A stretch of DNA of 64,000 nt from Betaproteobacteria bacterium. GTDB lineage: Bacteria > Pseudomonadota > Gammaproteobacteria > Burkholderiales > Ga0077523. Below, in pieces: positions 19,713-28,134 of the stretch (position 1 is its first letter; every line of letters starts with the position of its first letter). Made by a program: the position numbers and the translations under genes. The notes beneath the pieces were generated by a model that was given only the letters and a program-made list of their open reading frames with translations, did not search any database and was not told the origin of the DNA. The stretch spans positions 1 to 64,000 of the forward strand of contig WGLR01000019.1 in assembly GCA_016125475.1 (NCBI GenBank), in the 5' to 3' direction.

Positions 19713-20590
19713 GCCATCGTTTCGGATTCGTGGGGGTGCTCGGCCGACCGAACGTCGGCAAGTCCACCCTGGTCAATCGACTCGTCGGGCAGAAGATCAC
19801 GATCACGTCGCGCAAGCCCCAGACGACGCGCCACGCCATTCTCGGCATTCTGTCGCGCGACGACGCGCAGGTCGTGTTCGTCGATACGCCGGGCTACCAG
19901 ACGCGGCACGGCGGCGCACTCAACCAGGCGCTGAACCGGACGGTCTCCGACAGTCTGGCGGACGTGGATGTCGTGCTCTGGGTGGTGGATGCAACGCGGG
20001 TCGGTGACGCCGACTTCAGGGTACTTTCCCTGATCCCGGCGCGTCTGCCGGTGATCGCGGTGTTGAACAAGGTCGATCTGCTCACCGACAAGACCCGCCT
20101 CCTTCCGCTCATGTCCGACCTCGCCGCGCGGCGCGACTTCCGTGCGCTGGTTCCGGTCAGTGCGGGAAACGGTGCACAGTGTGACGACCTGCTGAATACC
20201 CTGGTCGAGTCCCTGCCGGAAGGGCCGGCCCTTTACGACGTCGATCAGGTGACGGACCGATCCGAACGCTTCCTGGCGGCGGAGATCGTGCGGGAAAAGC
20301 TCTTTCGTCTCACCGGCGACGAACTGCCCTACGGCACCAACGTCGTCGTCGACGGGTTCGAGACCGAGGGGCGGCTGCGCCGCATTCACTGTGTGATCGT
20401 CGTCGCCCGTGATTCCCACAAGGGCATGGTGATCGGGCACGGCGGGGAGAGGCTCAAGCGCATCGCGACCGAGGCACGAATGGACCTCGAACGCGAACTG
20501 GACGGGCGGGTGTACCTGGATGTCAGGGTTCGCGTCGATGCGGCGTGGAACCGCGACCCCGCACGGCTTCGCAAGTACGGTTATGCATGA
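19709..20590 (+). CDS. era: GTPase Era
   Basis: Era is an essential GTPase that binds the 3' end of 16S rRNA and assists 30S assembly. The 293 residues hold the GTPase motifs [15 protein letters not shown] and NKVD, and a C-terminal KH domain with [10 protein letters not shown]. The start at 19709 gives the usual N-terminus ([15 protein letters not shown]) and overlaps rnc by four bases. The end overlaps recO by 8 bases. Confidence 0.96.
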   Translation: MSHRFGFVGVLGRPNVGKSTLVNRLVGQKITITSRKPQTTRHAILGILSRDDAQVVFVDTPGYQTRHGGALNQALNRTVSDSLADVDVVLWVVDATRVGDADFRVLSLIPARLPVIAVLNKVDLLTDKTRLLPLMSDLAARRDFRALVPVSAGNGAQCDDLLNTLVESLPEGPALYDVDQVTDRSERFLAAEIVREKLFRLTGDELPYGTNVVVDGFETEGRLRRIHCVIVVARDSHKGMVIGHGGERLKRIATEARMDLERELDGRVYLDVRVRVDAAWNRDPARLRKYGYA

Positions 20591-21359
20591 CGGCACGGCC
20601 GGCACGGCGACGGTCGCTGGGCCGCGCGGTGTCGACAATCTCCGGGTATCCAACGATCCCGCGTTCGTCCTGCACACGCGGCCGTGGAAGGAAACGAGCC
20701 TCGTTCTGGAACTTCTGACACGCAGTCGGGGGCGCGTGGCCGCGGTCGCGAAAGGCGCACGTCGACCCCATTCGCAGCTTCGGGCGCTCCTGCTGCCGTT
20801 TCAGCCCCTGCTCGTGACGTACTCCGGAAAGGGGGAGCTGCGTCTCGTGCACGGCGTCGAGTGGGTAGGGGGGATTCCGCAGCTCGGGGGTGTGGCGCTC
20901 ATGTGCGGGTTCTACCTCAATGAACTCGTCATGACCGCGCTCGTGCGGGACGACCCGCACGAGACGCTGTTCGACGCCTACCTCGACACCGTGCGGGATC
21001 TCGGCACGGCCCGCTTCCACAGCGGCGTGCTGAGACGCTTCGAATGCACCCTGCTCGAGGAACTGGGCTACGGGCTCATCCTGGATACCGATGCCGAAAG
21101 TGGCGAGCGCGTGGACGAGTCGGGCACCTACTGCTACGTGCCGGAACGCGGGCCGGTTCGCGTGCGCGACGACGGCGACAGTGGCACGGGTGCGATCGTG
21201 TCGGGCAAGACCCTGCTCGACATCGCGCGCGCCGAGTACACGGACCCCGCGACGCTCGCCGAGAGCAAGCGGCTGATGCGTTCGCTTATCAATTACCATC
21301 TGGGCAGGCCGGAGCTTCACTCGCGCCAGCTGCTATCGGAAATGCGTGGAACGCCATGA
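20583..21359 (+). CDS. recO: DNA repair protein RecO
   Basis: RecO loads RecA on SSB-coated single-stranded DNA in the RecFOR pathway. The 258 residues show an N-terminal OB fold (FVLHTRPWKETSLVLELLTR) and a helical C-terminal domain. The zinc-binding cysteines seen in some RecO proteins are mostly missing, as in many Proteobacteria. The start at 20583 lies inside the end of era (TATGCATGA), so translation is coupled. Confidence 0.93.
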   Translation: MHDGTAGTATVAGPRGVDNLRVSNDPAFVLHTRPWKETSLVLELLTRSRGRVAAVAKGARRPHSQLRALLLPFQPLLVTYSGKGELRLVHGVEWVGGIPQLGGVALMCGFYLNELVMTALVRDDPHETLFDAYLDTVRDLGTARFHSGVLRRFECTLLEELGYGLILDTDAESGERVDESGTYCYVPERGPVRVRDDGDSGTGAIVSGKTLLDIARAEYTDPATLAESKRLMRSLINYHLGRPELHSRQLLSEMRGTP

Positions 21360-22105
21360 CGGCACTGTCGGTCAATCTGAACAAGATCGCGCTCGTACGC
21401 AATTCGCGGCCACTCGGCATCCCGAGTGTCACGCGATTCGCCGCGATCGCGCTCGACGCGGGTGCCGACGGCATCACCGTTCACCCCCGTCCGGACGGTC
21501 GGCACATCCGCCCTGACGACGTGTCGGATCTGGCCGAGCTGCTCACGAAATTCCCGGGCAGGGAGCTGAACATCGAGGGCAATCCCTTTCACGACGTCCT
21601 CGGGCTCGTCGAGCGGACGGTGCCCGACCAGTGCACGCTGGTACCCGACGATCCGTCCGCGTCGACCTCCGACCACGGCTGGAATCTCGAAAAGGACGGC
21701 GCGCGGCTCGAGCCGCTGATAGGCCGGCTGCGGGCGCGGGGAGTCCGGGTGAGTCTCTTCATGGACGCCGAAACGACAGGCATGCGGATCGCGCGCGAGA
21801 TCGGCGCGGACAGGGTCGAGCTCTACACGGAGCCTTTCGCGGCGGGGTTCCACACGTCGGAACGCCGTGCGCTGCTCGAGCGCTATGCCGACGCTGCAGA
21901 GGCTGCGCAAGCCCAGGGACTCGGCGTGAATGCGGGGCACGACCTCAACCGTGACAATCTCCCCGCCTTCCTGTCGGGTGTGTCCGGCGTGCTCGAAGTC
22001 TCGATCGGCCACGCGCTGACCGCCGATGCGCTCGAACTCGGAATGTACGGTGCCGTCCGGGCATATCTCGGTGCGATGGGGCGGCTGGCCCCCGGTCGGC
22101 CATGA
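21356..22105 (+). CDS. pdxJ: pyridoxine 5'-phosphate synthase
   Basis: PdxJ condenses 1-deoxyxylulose-5-phosphate with aminoacetone phosphate to give pyridoxine 5'-phosphate (vitamin B6). The 249-residue TIM barrel opens with LSVNLNKIALVRNSR and has the ITVHPRPDGRHI segment, the TLVPDD loop and the GHDLN motif. Overlap with recO is four bases (ATGA). The following acpS overlaps its end in the same way. Confidence 0.96.
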   Translation: MTALSVNLNKIALVRNSRPLGIPSVTRFAAIALDAGADGITVHPRPDGRHIRPDDVSDLAELLTKFPGRELNIEGNPFHDVLGLVERTVPDQCTLVPDDPSASTSDHGWNLEKDGARLEPLIGRLRARGVRVSLFMDAETTGMRIAREIGADRVELYTEPFAAGFHTSERRALLERYADAAEAAQAQGLGVNAGHDLNRDNLPAFLSGVSGVLEVSIGHALTADALELGMYGAVRAYLGAMGRLAPGRP

Positions 22106-22509
22106 TTTTCGGCGTCGGCATGGACCTGGTCGAGGTCGCACGCGTGGAAGACGGACTGGCCCGGCACGGCGAACAGTTCGCCAGACGGATTCTCTGCGAT
22201 TCGGAGTGGCAGGCCTTTCGGGATGCCAGGATGCCGGCAGCCTTCCTCGCGAAGCGGTTCGCGGCCAAGGAAGCGCTCGGAAAGGCCGCGGGCACCGGAA
22301 TTCGCGCGCCCGTTCTGCTGCGTTCGATCTGTGTCGAGACGGACGAGCTGGGGAAGCCCGCGCTCAGGTTCGCGCCCGCACTAGAGGTCTGGATGGCCGA
22401 GCGCGCGATCACGCGTGCACACGTATCGATCTCGGACGAGCGGGCCACCGTTGCCGCGGTCGTGGTTCTGGAAGCGCGGGACACACCAGCGGGTACGGCC
22501 GAACGATGA
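22102..22509 (+). CDS. acpS: holo-[acyl-carrier-protein] synthase
   Basis: AcpS transfers phosphopantetheine from CoA to the serine of acyl carrier protein. The 135 residues contain both family signatures: GVGMDLVEVARVE with the Mg-binding Asp, and FLAKRFAAKEALGKA with the Glu. The coupling pdxJ-acpS is conserved in Proteobacteria. It is coupled to nagZ downstream by an ATGA overlap. Confidence 0.96.
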   Translation: MIFGVGMDLVEVARVEDGLARHGEQFARRILCDSEWQAFRDARMPAAFLAKRFAAKEALGKAAGTGIRAPVLLRSICVETDELGKPALRFAPALEVWMAERAITRAHVSISDERATVAAVVVLEARDTPAGTAER

Positions 22510-23576
22510 ACCCGGGTCCGAAGGATCTGCCGCTCGGCCCCGTGATGCTCGATGTCGCGGGAACGTCCCTGACGCCGGAAGAGCGCGAGGTGCTCACGCA
22601 CCCTGCCACGGGAGGCGTGATCCTGTTCGCGCGCAACTTCGCGGATCCGGAACAGCTTGCCGAACTGGTTGGCAGCATCCACGCGCTTCGCACGCCACCA
22701 CTTCTCGTCGCGGTGGACCAGGAAGGCGGGCGCGTGCAGAGATTTCGCGACGGTTTCACGCGTCTGCCGCCCATGGCCGACCTGGGAAGACTCTGGAACG
22801 AAAGCCCGGAACGCGCTCGCCGCATGGCCGCACACGTGGGCGAGATTCTCGCTCTCGAACTGCGTGCCCACGGGGTGGACTTCAGCTTCGCACCGGTACT
22901 GGATCTGGACCACGGGCGCAGCGCGGTCGTGGGGGACCGTGCGTTCCACCGGGATCCTCACGCGGTGGCGATGCTGGCGGCATCGCTCGTGGCAGGGCTT
23001 GCCCAGGGTGGAATGGGTGCCGTGGGAAAACACTTTCCGGGTCACGGATACGCCGAGGCGGACTCGCACGTCGCAGCCCCCTCCGACCCCCGGGCGCTGT
23101 CGGCCATCGAGCGGGACGACCTCGTGCCGTTCCGGCACCTGGTGTCGAACGGCCTGACAGGGATCATGCCGGCCCATGTCGTCTACCCGGCCGTGGACGA
23201 TCGTCCGGCGGGATTTTCCCCGCGCTGGCTCCGGGACATTCTTCGCCACGACATGCATTTCCAGGGTGTCGTCTTCAGCGACGACCTGAGCATGGTCGGC
23301 GCCCACGCTGCCGGTTCCGTGCTCGACCGGGCCCATGCCGCACTCGATGCCGGATGCGACATGGTGCTGGTTTGTAACGATTCTCCCAACGCCCGCCTCG
23401 TTGTGGAGCGTATCGAACGCAGGAGTTCGGCAGTGAGTCTGGCCGCGCTCGCCCGGTTGCACGGCCGGCCGCGGCCCGCCGGTTTCGCGGCCCTGCGGGA
23501 AAGCGCAGAATACGCATCGGCGCTGGCCGCGGTGTCACACTGGCGGGCGCCCTCCGGGGATCTGCCACTGGCCTGA
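22506..23576 (+). CDS. nagZ: beta-N-acetylhexosaminidase NagZ
   Basis: NagZ is a cytoplasmic GH3 enzyme that removes N-acetylglucosamine from recycled muropeptides, and so feeds the signal controlling AmpC-type beta-lactamase in some bacteria. The 356 residues contain the GH3 NagZ motif KHFPGHGYAEADSH, with the catalytic loop His, and the nucleophile Asp in VVFSDDLSM. FSFAPVLDLD and DQEGGRVQRF are also typical. It is the last gene of the coupled rnc-era-recO-pdxJ-acpS-nagZ run. Confidence 0.95.
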   Translation: MNPGPKDLPLGPVMLDVAGTSLTPEEREVLTHPATGGVILFARNFADPEQLAELVGSIHALRTPPLLVAVDQEGGRVQRFRDGFTRLPPMADLGRLWNESPERARRMAAHVGEILALELRAHGVDFSFAPVLDLDHGRSAVVGDRAFHRDPHAVAMLAASLVAGLAQGGMGAVGKHFPGHGYAEADSHVAAPSDPRALSAIERDDLVPFRHLVSNGLTGIMPAHVVYPAVDDRPAGFSPRWLRDILRHDMHFQGVVFSDDLSMVGAHAAGSVLDRAHAALDAGCDMVLVCNDSPNARLVVERIERRSSAVSLAALARLHGRPRPAGFAALRESAEYASALAAVSHWRAPSGDLPLA

Positions 23577-23655
23577 TACTCGCTATCTCCTGTACGCATG
23601 GGATGTGCGGAAACAAGAGTGACCGCGGTACCCGCAGACAACAGGAGACCGGGAC

Positions 23656-24000
23656 ATGGAATTCGATTGGGAAACGTGGAGCACTCTCGCACGGGACGAT
23701 CCCGAAGAGTTCGAGCGCCGGCGCATCGCAGCGATCGAGGACTTCATTTCGCGCGCACCGTCCGAGAACCAGCAAAGACTGCGCGGCCTCCAGTTCCGCA
23801 TCGACATGGAGCGCGAACGCTCCTCGAGCCCGCTCGGGGCATGCATCCGCATGAACCGGATGATGTGGGAAAGCTTTTCCGACCTGCGCAACGCACTCGA
23901 AGGGCTCACGGCGGAACTCGAGGGAGCCCCGCGGGAACCGGTCCTCTCGCGCCAGGACATGCCGAAGGCCCAGGTTCTTCCGTTCCGCGGATCACGCTGA
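23656..24000 (+). CDS. DUF3135 domain-containing protein
   Basis: This soluble, charged and mostly helical protein of 114 residues starts MEFDWETWSTLARDDPEEFE, a typical DUF3135 opening. The middle (RGLQFRIDMER, then NRMMWESF) also fits. The family has no known function and is seen in Proteobacteria near housekeeping genes. An AGGAGA sequence about 8 bases before the ATG acts as ribosome-binding site. It stands 80 bases after nagZ and 145 bases before uvrC. Confidence 0.8.
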   Translation: MEFDWETWSTLARDDPEEFERRRIAAIEDFISRAPSENQQRLRGLQFRIDMERERSSSPLGACIRMNRMMWESFSDLRNALEGLTAELEGAPREPVLSRQDMPKAQVLPFRGSR

Positions 24001-24145
24001 GCACGCTCGCGCGGTCACGGCCGCGGCGGCTTTCCGCAGGCGTGGCGGCGAAGGCAGTCCGGTACGCATCTTCGTCGAATCACGGTCATCGCCGCGTCGC
24101 CTCAGATGGTTCCCGTCGCACGTGCGCCTCGGCAGGGAAGTCGTG

Positions 24146-25966
24146 ATGGCGCAGTCGGAAGGGGGCGCGCCCGTCGACGAGGTTCTCGCGCATCTTCCCC
24201 ACCGCCCGGGCGTATACCGGATGCTCGCCGCGTCGGGCGACGTCCTGTACGTGGGCAAGGCGCTCGATCTCAAGAAGCGGGTGTCCTCGTACTTTCAGAA
24301 GACGGGAACGCTGTCACCGAGAATCCAGGTGATGGTGTCCCAGGTTGCCGCGATCGACACCACGGTGACCCGGTCCGAAAGCGAGGCGCTTCTCCTCGAG
24401 AACAACCTCATCAAGTCGCTGCGGCCGCGCTACAACATTCTCTACCGCGACGACAAGTCCTACCCGTTCCTCGTCGTGACGGGGCACCGCTTTCCGCGAC
24501 TGGCGTTCCACCGGGGTGCGCTGGACAAGGCGAACCGCTATTTCGGGCCCTTTCCCCATGCGAGCGCGGTCCGCGAGAGCATCCAGCTCCTCCAGAAGGT
24601 CTTCCGGATACGGACGTGTCGCGATACGGTATTCTCGAATCGCTCGCGACCGTGCCTGCTGCACCAGATTCATCGCTGCACCGCGCCTTGCGTCGGGCTC
24701 GTTTCGGAAGAGGACTACGCGGCAGACGTGCGTAACGCCGCCCTGTTTCTGGAAGGACGTCAGGACGAGGTCCTGCAGTCGCTTGCCGGGCGCATGGAGG
24801 AGGCCGCGCAGGAGATGGCGTACGAGGAGGCCGCGGAGTACCGTGACAAGATCCGGGCGCTCAAGGCAATCCGCGGCCGGCAGTACGTGACGAGTGCCTC
24901 GGCGCGCGACGCCGACGTCGTCGCGGTGGTTCGCGACAAGGGCATGATCGCGGTGAATCTCGTGATGATCCGGGCCGGCATCCACAGGGGAGACCGCACG
25001 TACTTCCCCCAGAATGCCCTCGAGGACGATGAACAGGACGCAGTCGAGGCCTTTCTCGTGCAGCATTATCTTGACAACGCGGCGCCACCGTTCGTGTACG
25101 TGAACCGTGGTTTCGAGACCGAAGCACTCGTGCGACTCCTGAACGAGCGTCAGAGCGGGCGCGTGCAGATCCAGGACAACGCGACCGGTGAACGACGGGT
25201 GTGGGTGGAAATGGCGGAGCAGAACGCCAGACTGGCCATTGCGCAGCGCGTTGCCACGCAGCAAGCGCAGGAAAGTCGGCTGGCGGCCCTTCAGCGAGCC
25301 CTGGGGCTTCCCGAAACGGTCCAGCGCATCGAGTGCTTCGACATCAGTCATACGATGGGCGAGGCCACCGTCGCGTCCTGCGTCGTCTACGATCGAGGCC
25401 AGATGTGTACGAGCGACTACCGACGGTTCAATATTTCCGGCGTTACGCCCGGTGACGACTACGGCGCGATGGAGCAGGCACTGGAACGTCGTTATCGACG
25501 GCTCGTGAACGGCGAGGGGCGCTTGCCCGACCTGCTGCTCATTGACGGCGGTCGCGGGCAACTGTCGCGGGTGATGGCGACCCTTGAACGCCTGGGTGTG
25601 AACGACGTCCCCGTGGTGGGCGTTGCAAAGGGCGAGGAGCGCAAGCCCGGGATGGAGCAGCTGATAATCGCCGAGACCGGCGAGATCCTTCACCTGGAGC
25701 CCGACGATCCCGCCCTTCATCTGATCCAGGAAGTCCGGGACGAGGCGCACAGGTTCGCGATCACGGGGCATCGTGCCCGTCGCGCGAAAGCGCGAACACG
25801 GTCGAGTCTCGAGTCGATAGAAGGCATCGGCGCCAAACGTCGCCAGAGGCTGCTCGCCCGGTTCGGCGGGCTGAAAGGCGTGATTGCCGCGAGCGTGGAC
25901 GAACTCGCTCAGGTCGACGGAATCAGCCACCAGCTCGCCGAGCGGATCTACCAGCAACTGCACTGA
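24146..25966 (+). CDS. uvrC: excinuclease ABC subunit C
   Basis: UvrC makes both incisions in nucleotide excision repair. The 606 residues run in the usual order: GIY-YIG nuclease (residues 12-90, RPGVYRM and VLYVGKALDLKKRVSSYF), UvrB-binding UVR segment (about 195-230), RNase H-like nuclease (ECFDISHTMGE and LLLIDGGRGQLS), and a C-terminal helix-hairpin-helix pair. A GTG at 24122 is in frame, but the ATG at 24146 has an AGGGAAG ribosome site and matches the family N-terminus. pgsA follows directly, as in many Proteobacteria. Confidence 0.95.
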   Translation: MAQSEGGAPVDEVLAHLPHRPGVYRMLAASGDVLYVGKALDLKKRVSSYFQKTGTLSPRIQVMVSQVAAIDTTVTRSESEALLLENNLIKSLRPRYNILYRDDKSYPFLVVTGHRFPRLAFHRGALDKANRYFGPFPHASAVRESIQLLQKVFRIRTCRDTVFSNRSRPCLLHQIHRCTAPCVGLVSEEDYAADVRNAALFLEGRQDEVLQSLAGRMEEAAQEMAYEEAAEYRDKIRALKAIRGRQYVTSASARDADVVAVVRDKGMIAVNLVMIRAGIHRGDRTYFPQNALEDDEQDAVEAFLVQHYLDNAAPPFVYVNRGFETEALVRLLNERQSGRVQIQDNATGERRVWVEMAEQNARLAIAQRVATQQAQESRLAALQRALGLPETVQRIECFDISHTMGEATVASCVVYDRGQMCTSDYRRFNISGVTPGDDYGAMEQALERRYRRLVNGEGRLPDLLLIDGGRGQLSRVMATLERLGVNDVPVVGVAKGEERKPGMEQLIIAETGEILHLEPDDPALHLIQEVRDEAHRFAITGHRARRAKARTRSSLESIEGIGAKRRQRLLARFGGLKGVIAASVDELAQVDGISHQLAERIYQQLH

Positions 25967-25983
25967 GAGCACCGCGGGCGATC

Positions 25984-26571
25984 GTGAAACTCAACTGGCC
26001 GAACCTTCTCACCTGGACCCGGATCCTGCTCATTCCGGTGTTCGTGGGCATCTTCTACCTCCCCGACACCTGGCTGACGCTGCCCACGAAGGATCTGTCG
26101 GCGGCCTGCGTCTTCCTGCTCGCGGCCGTGACCGACTGGCTGGACGGTTACCTGGCACGGAGCCTGAACCAGACGTCGGCGTTCGGGGCCTTCCTCGACC
26201 CTGTCGCCGACAAGCTCATGGTGATGGCAGCCCTGATCGTGCTCGTCGCACTCGCTCGTGTCGACGTCCTGATCGCGGTGATCATCATCGGTCGCGAAAT
26301 CACCATATCCGCGCTGCGTGAGTGGATGGCCAAGATCGGCAAGAGCCGATCGGTCGCCGTCTCGTTCATCGGCAAGCTGAAGACCACGTTCCAGATGATC
26401 GCGATCGTCCTTCTTCTGCACTGGGATCCGCTGTTCGGACGCATCCCGATACAGCTCCTCGGGGAAATTCTCGTGTATCTCGCCGCGCTGCTGACGCTGG
26501 TTTCCATGGCGATCTACCTGAAGCGCGCGATGCCGCTTCTGGGTGACCAGGACGATGCCGAACAGCCTTGA
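25984..26571 (+). CDS. pgsA: CDP-diacylglycerol--glycerol-3-phosphate 3-phosphatidyltransferase
   Basis: PgsA makes phosphatidylglycerol phosphate, the precursor of phosphatidylglycerol and cardiolipin, in the inner membrane. The 195 residues have the CDP-alcohol phosphotransferase signature split over two blocks: DWLDGYLAR and, eight residues later, GAFLDPVADK. Four to five membrane segments surround it. The start is GTG at 25984. Its TGA lies inside the -35 box of the tRNA promoter that follows. Confidence 0.95.
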   Translation: MKLNWPNLLTWTRILLIPVFVGIFYLPDTWLTLPTKDLSAACVFLLAAVTDWLDGYLARSLNQTSAFGAFLDPVADKLMVMAALIVLVALARVDVLIAVIIIGREITISALREWMAKIGKSRSVAVSFIGKLKTTFQMIAIVLLLHWDPLFGRIPIQLLGEILVYLAALLTLVSMAIYLKRAMPLLGDQDDAEQP

Positions 26572-26595
26572 CAGGATTTCTTCGCCCCCTATAAT
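26568..26595 (+). promoter_or_regulatory. consensus sigma-70 promoter of the tRNA-Gly gene
   Basis: TTGACA (26568-26573) and TATAAT (26590-26595) are separated by 16 bases, and both hexamers match consensus perfectly. The start of transcription is expected near 26602, about 9 bases before the mature tRNA-Gly. The -35 box overlaps the stop codon of pgsA. Confidence 0.9.
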
Positions 26596-26610
26596 TCGCG
26601 TTCTTCCCGA

Positions 26611-26686
26611 GCGGGAATAGCTCAGTTGGTAGAGCGCAACCTTGCCAAGGTTGAGGTCGCGAGTTCGAGACTCGTTTCCCGCTCCA
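26611..26686 (+). tRNA. tRNA-Gly (anticodon GCC)
   Basis: The cloverleaf is complete: acceptor GCGGGAA pairs with TTCCCGC, and the D arm AGTTGGTAGA is present. The anticodon stem CAACC/GGTTG carries the loop TTGCCAA (anticodon GCC at 26644-26646), followed by the T arm GTTCGAGA. The discriminator base is T and CCA is encoded. It corresponds by position and anticodon to glyW of E. coli, which also follows pgsA. Confidence 0.97.
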
Positions 26687-26697
26687 GCATTCCCGAG

Positions 26698-26733
26698 GGG
26701 AAAACGTTGCAGGAAGCATCGTTTTCCCTTTTT
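26698..26733 (+). terminator. intrinsic terminator between tRNA-Gly and tRNA-Cys
   Basis: GGGAAAACG and CGTTTTCCC form a perfect 9-bp stem around a 13-base loop, followed by TTTTT (26729-26733). It lies 11 bases after the tRNA-Gly CCA. The tRNA-Cys gene downstream would then depend on read-through or a promoter within the next 20 bases, where none is clear. Confidence 0.85.
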
Positions 26734-26752
26734 CGTTTTGGCTGGTCCCCCG

Positions 26753-26826
26753 GGCGGGGTGGCAGAGTGGTTATGCAGCGGCCTGCAAAGCCGTGGACGC
26801 CGGTTCGATTCCGACCCCCGCCTCCA
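26753..26826 (+). tRNA. tRNA-Cys (anticodon GCA)
   Basis: The 74-base gene has acceptor GGCGGGG paired with CCCCGCC, the loop CTGCAAA with anticodon GCA at 26785-26787, the T arm GGTTCGATTCC and encoded CCA. It corresponds to cysT, which follows glyW in E. coli. No clear terminator follows it. Confidence 0.97.
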
Positions 26827-27071
26827 GAAATTCAATCACCAACGCACACATTTCTTCTCGAACGGGCGCCGAGAGGGGTCTAGTTTCGTCTGAAACCACC
26901 CCGGAAAATGGCGAAACCGCCCGTCAACGCATGCTGTTGGCCCCTTGCCTGAGTTGTTTCGTGGCAGTCGGGAGCGACGCAGGAACGAGACATGCCGAAA
27001 TGCGTTGCGCGGCGTCCCCACAGGCTTCCCGGTCGTGTTCGCGTCACGTCACGGGCGCGGTCGCGCGTGCC

Positions 27072-27608
27072 TCATTTGCGTGAAGACTGCACGGAGACCG
27101 GATCGCTGGCCGGAAACGTCTCGCCTATCCCTTCGTCGATCGCCGTTTCGCTCGGCGCACGTGCGGCGCTTCGCGGCGCAGGATAGCCCTGTGCCGACGA
27201 ATTCTCCCGGACGTCCGGATCGCGGACCTCCTGCAAGACGCTGGCGAGGGCGCCGAGCGCGAGTGTGCCGATGCAGGTTCCCTCGTCGGATACCACGAGC
27301 GCGTTCTGCAGTTCGTATTGCAGCATGGTACGTGCCGCATCCTCGACATCGGTCTCCGGGCCCAGATTCACGGGCGCCCGCGTCAACATCTTCGTCGCAG
27401 AGACATGCTCGGAGCCGCGCCCCCCGCCAACGAGGTGCATGACGAGATCGCGGTCCGTGATCACGCCCAGCGGCGTGCGTGCCGTGTCCTCGGCGATCAC
27501 CGGGAGAACCGCGCAGTGGTTCTCGGCCATCAATCTCGCAACCTCCCGCACTGTGGATCTCTCGGTGCACCACGCCGACTCCGTGGACATGATTTCACTC
27601 ACGTTCAT
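27072..27608 (-). CDS. CBS-domain pair protein
   Basis: This 178-residue soluble protein has two CBS motifs (about residues 1-60 and 72-130). They read VSEIMSTESAWCTERSTV to LGVITDRDLVMHLV, and ATKMLTRAPVNLGPETDV to CIGTLALGALASVL. CBS pairs bind adenine nucleotides and act as energy or redox sensors. The last 45 residues are low-complexity with an ETFPASDPV element often seen at the C-terminus of small stress-associated proteins. The start at 27608 has a strong AAAGGAGGAAC site. The frame stays open for a further 470 bases upstream (see the 27609-28134 entry). The partner is unknown. Confidence 0.85.
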   Translation of the reverse strand: MNVSEIMSTESAWCTERSTVREVARLMAENHCAVLPVIAEDTARTPLGVITDRDLVMHLVGGGRGSEHVSATKMLTRAPVNLGPETDVEDAARTMLQYELQNALVVSDEGTCIGTLALGALASVLQEVRDPDVRENSSAQGYPAPRSAARAPSETAIDEGIGETFPASDPVSVQSSRK

Positions 27609-28134
27609 GCCTGTTCCTCCTTTGGTGGCGGCGCTCGCGGCGCCGCTTCTTCGTGCGACCACAATGTGGGGTATGGGTTCGTCCTGAAGGCCGTTCCCGC
27701 CTGTGACCGCTCGAAAGGGGTCCGCAGCGTAATGTGCGGTGACAGAGTCGGGGCAAATCAGTTCGTGCGATCGCCGAGTTTTCGGCACAAATCCTTTCTG
27801 CCGCGGCTCCTTCCTCGGCGGGCCCCTCGTCCCGGGTGGCTCCTCGACGGGTCGATGGTTGTCGTCCGGTTCGTCGCGCGGGGGGCGCTCCGTGTCCGGG
27901 GGCGGTTCGTCCGGAGGCGGCGCCGGCCCAGGATGCTCCCCGCAGGAGCCTGGTTCGGAAGATTGTCCTCGCATCGCGAGGCTTGCGCCGGGTTGGTACA
28001 CCGAACGCGCGGACATCTTCGCCCGCCATTCGTGGACGACAAACGGACCCTCGACTGCCGCCATGCTGGGTATCTCCATGTGTGGTTATCCAGAAAGTCC
28101 GTGCGTTCCGGAACTGCCCTCGGAGTCTCCGAAG
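27609..28134. other. gap between CBS and DUF2254 genes with an in-frame proline-rich open frame
   Basis: On the minus strand the CBS frame remains open to 28079 without a stop. Its translation includes a strikingly proline/acid-rich run (PPPDEPPPDTERPP, then DEPDDNHRPVEEPPG). The candidate ATG codons for a longer protein (28079 and others) lack ribosome sites, while the CBS start at 27608 has a strong one. This could be a decayed or frameshifted small proline-rich gene, an N-terminal extension, or chance in GC-rich DNA. Nothing else was recognised here. Confidence 0.3.

Noticed and set aside
26827-27071. Possible att site or integrase remnant after tRNA-Cys
   Set aside because: No integrase-like frame and no copy of the tRNA 3' end were found by eye elsewhere in the window.
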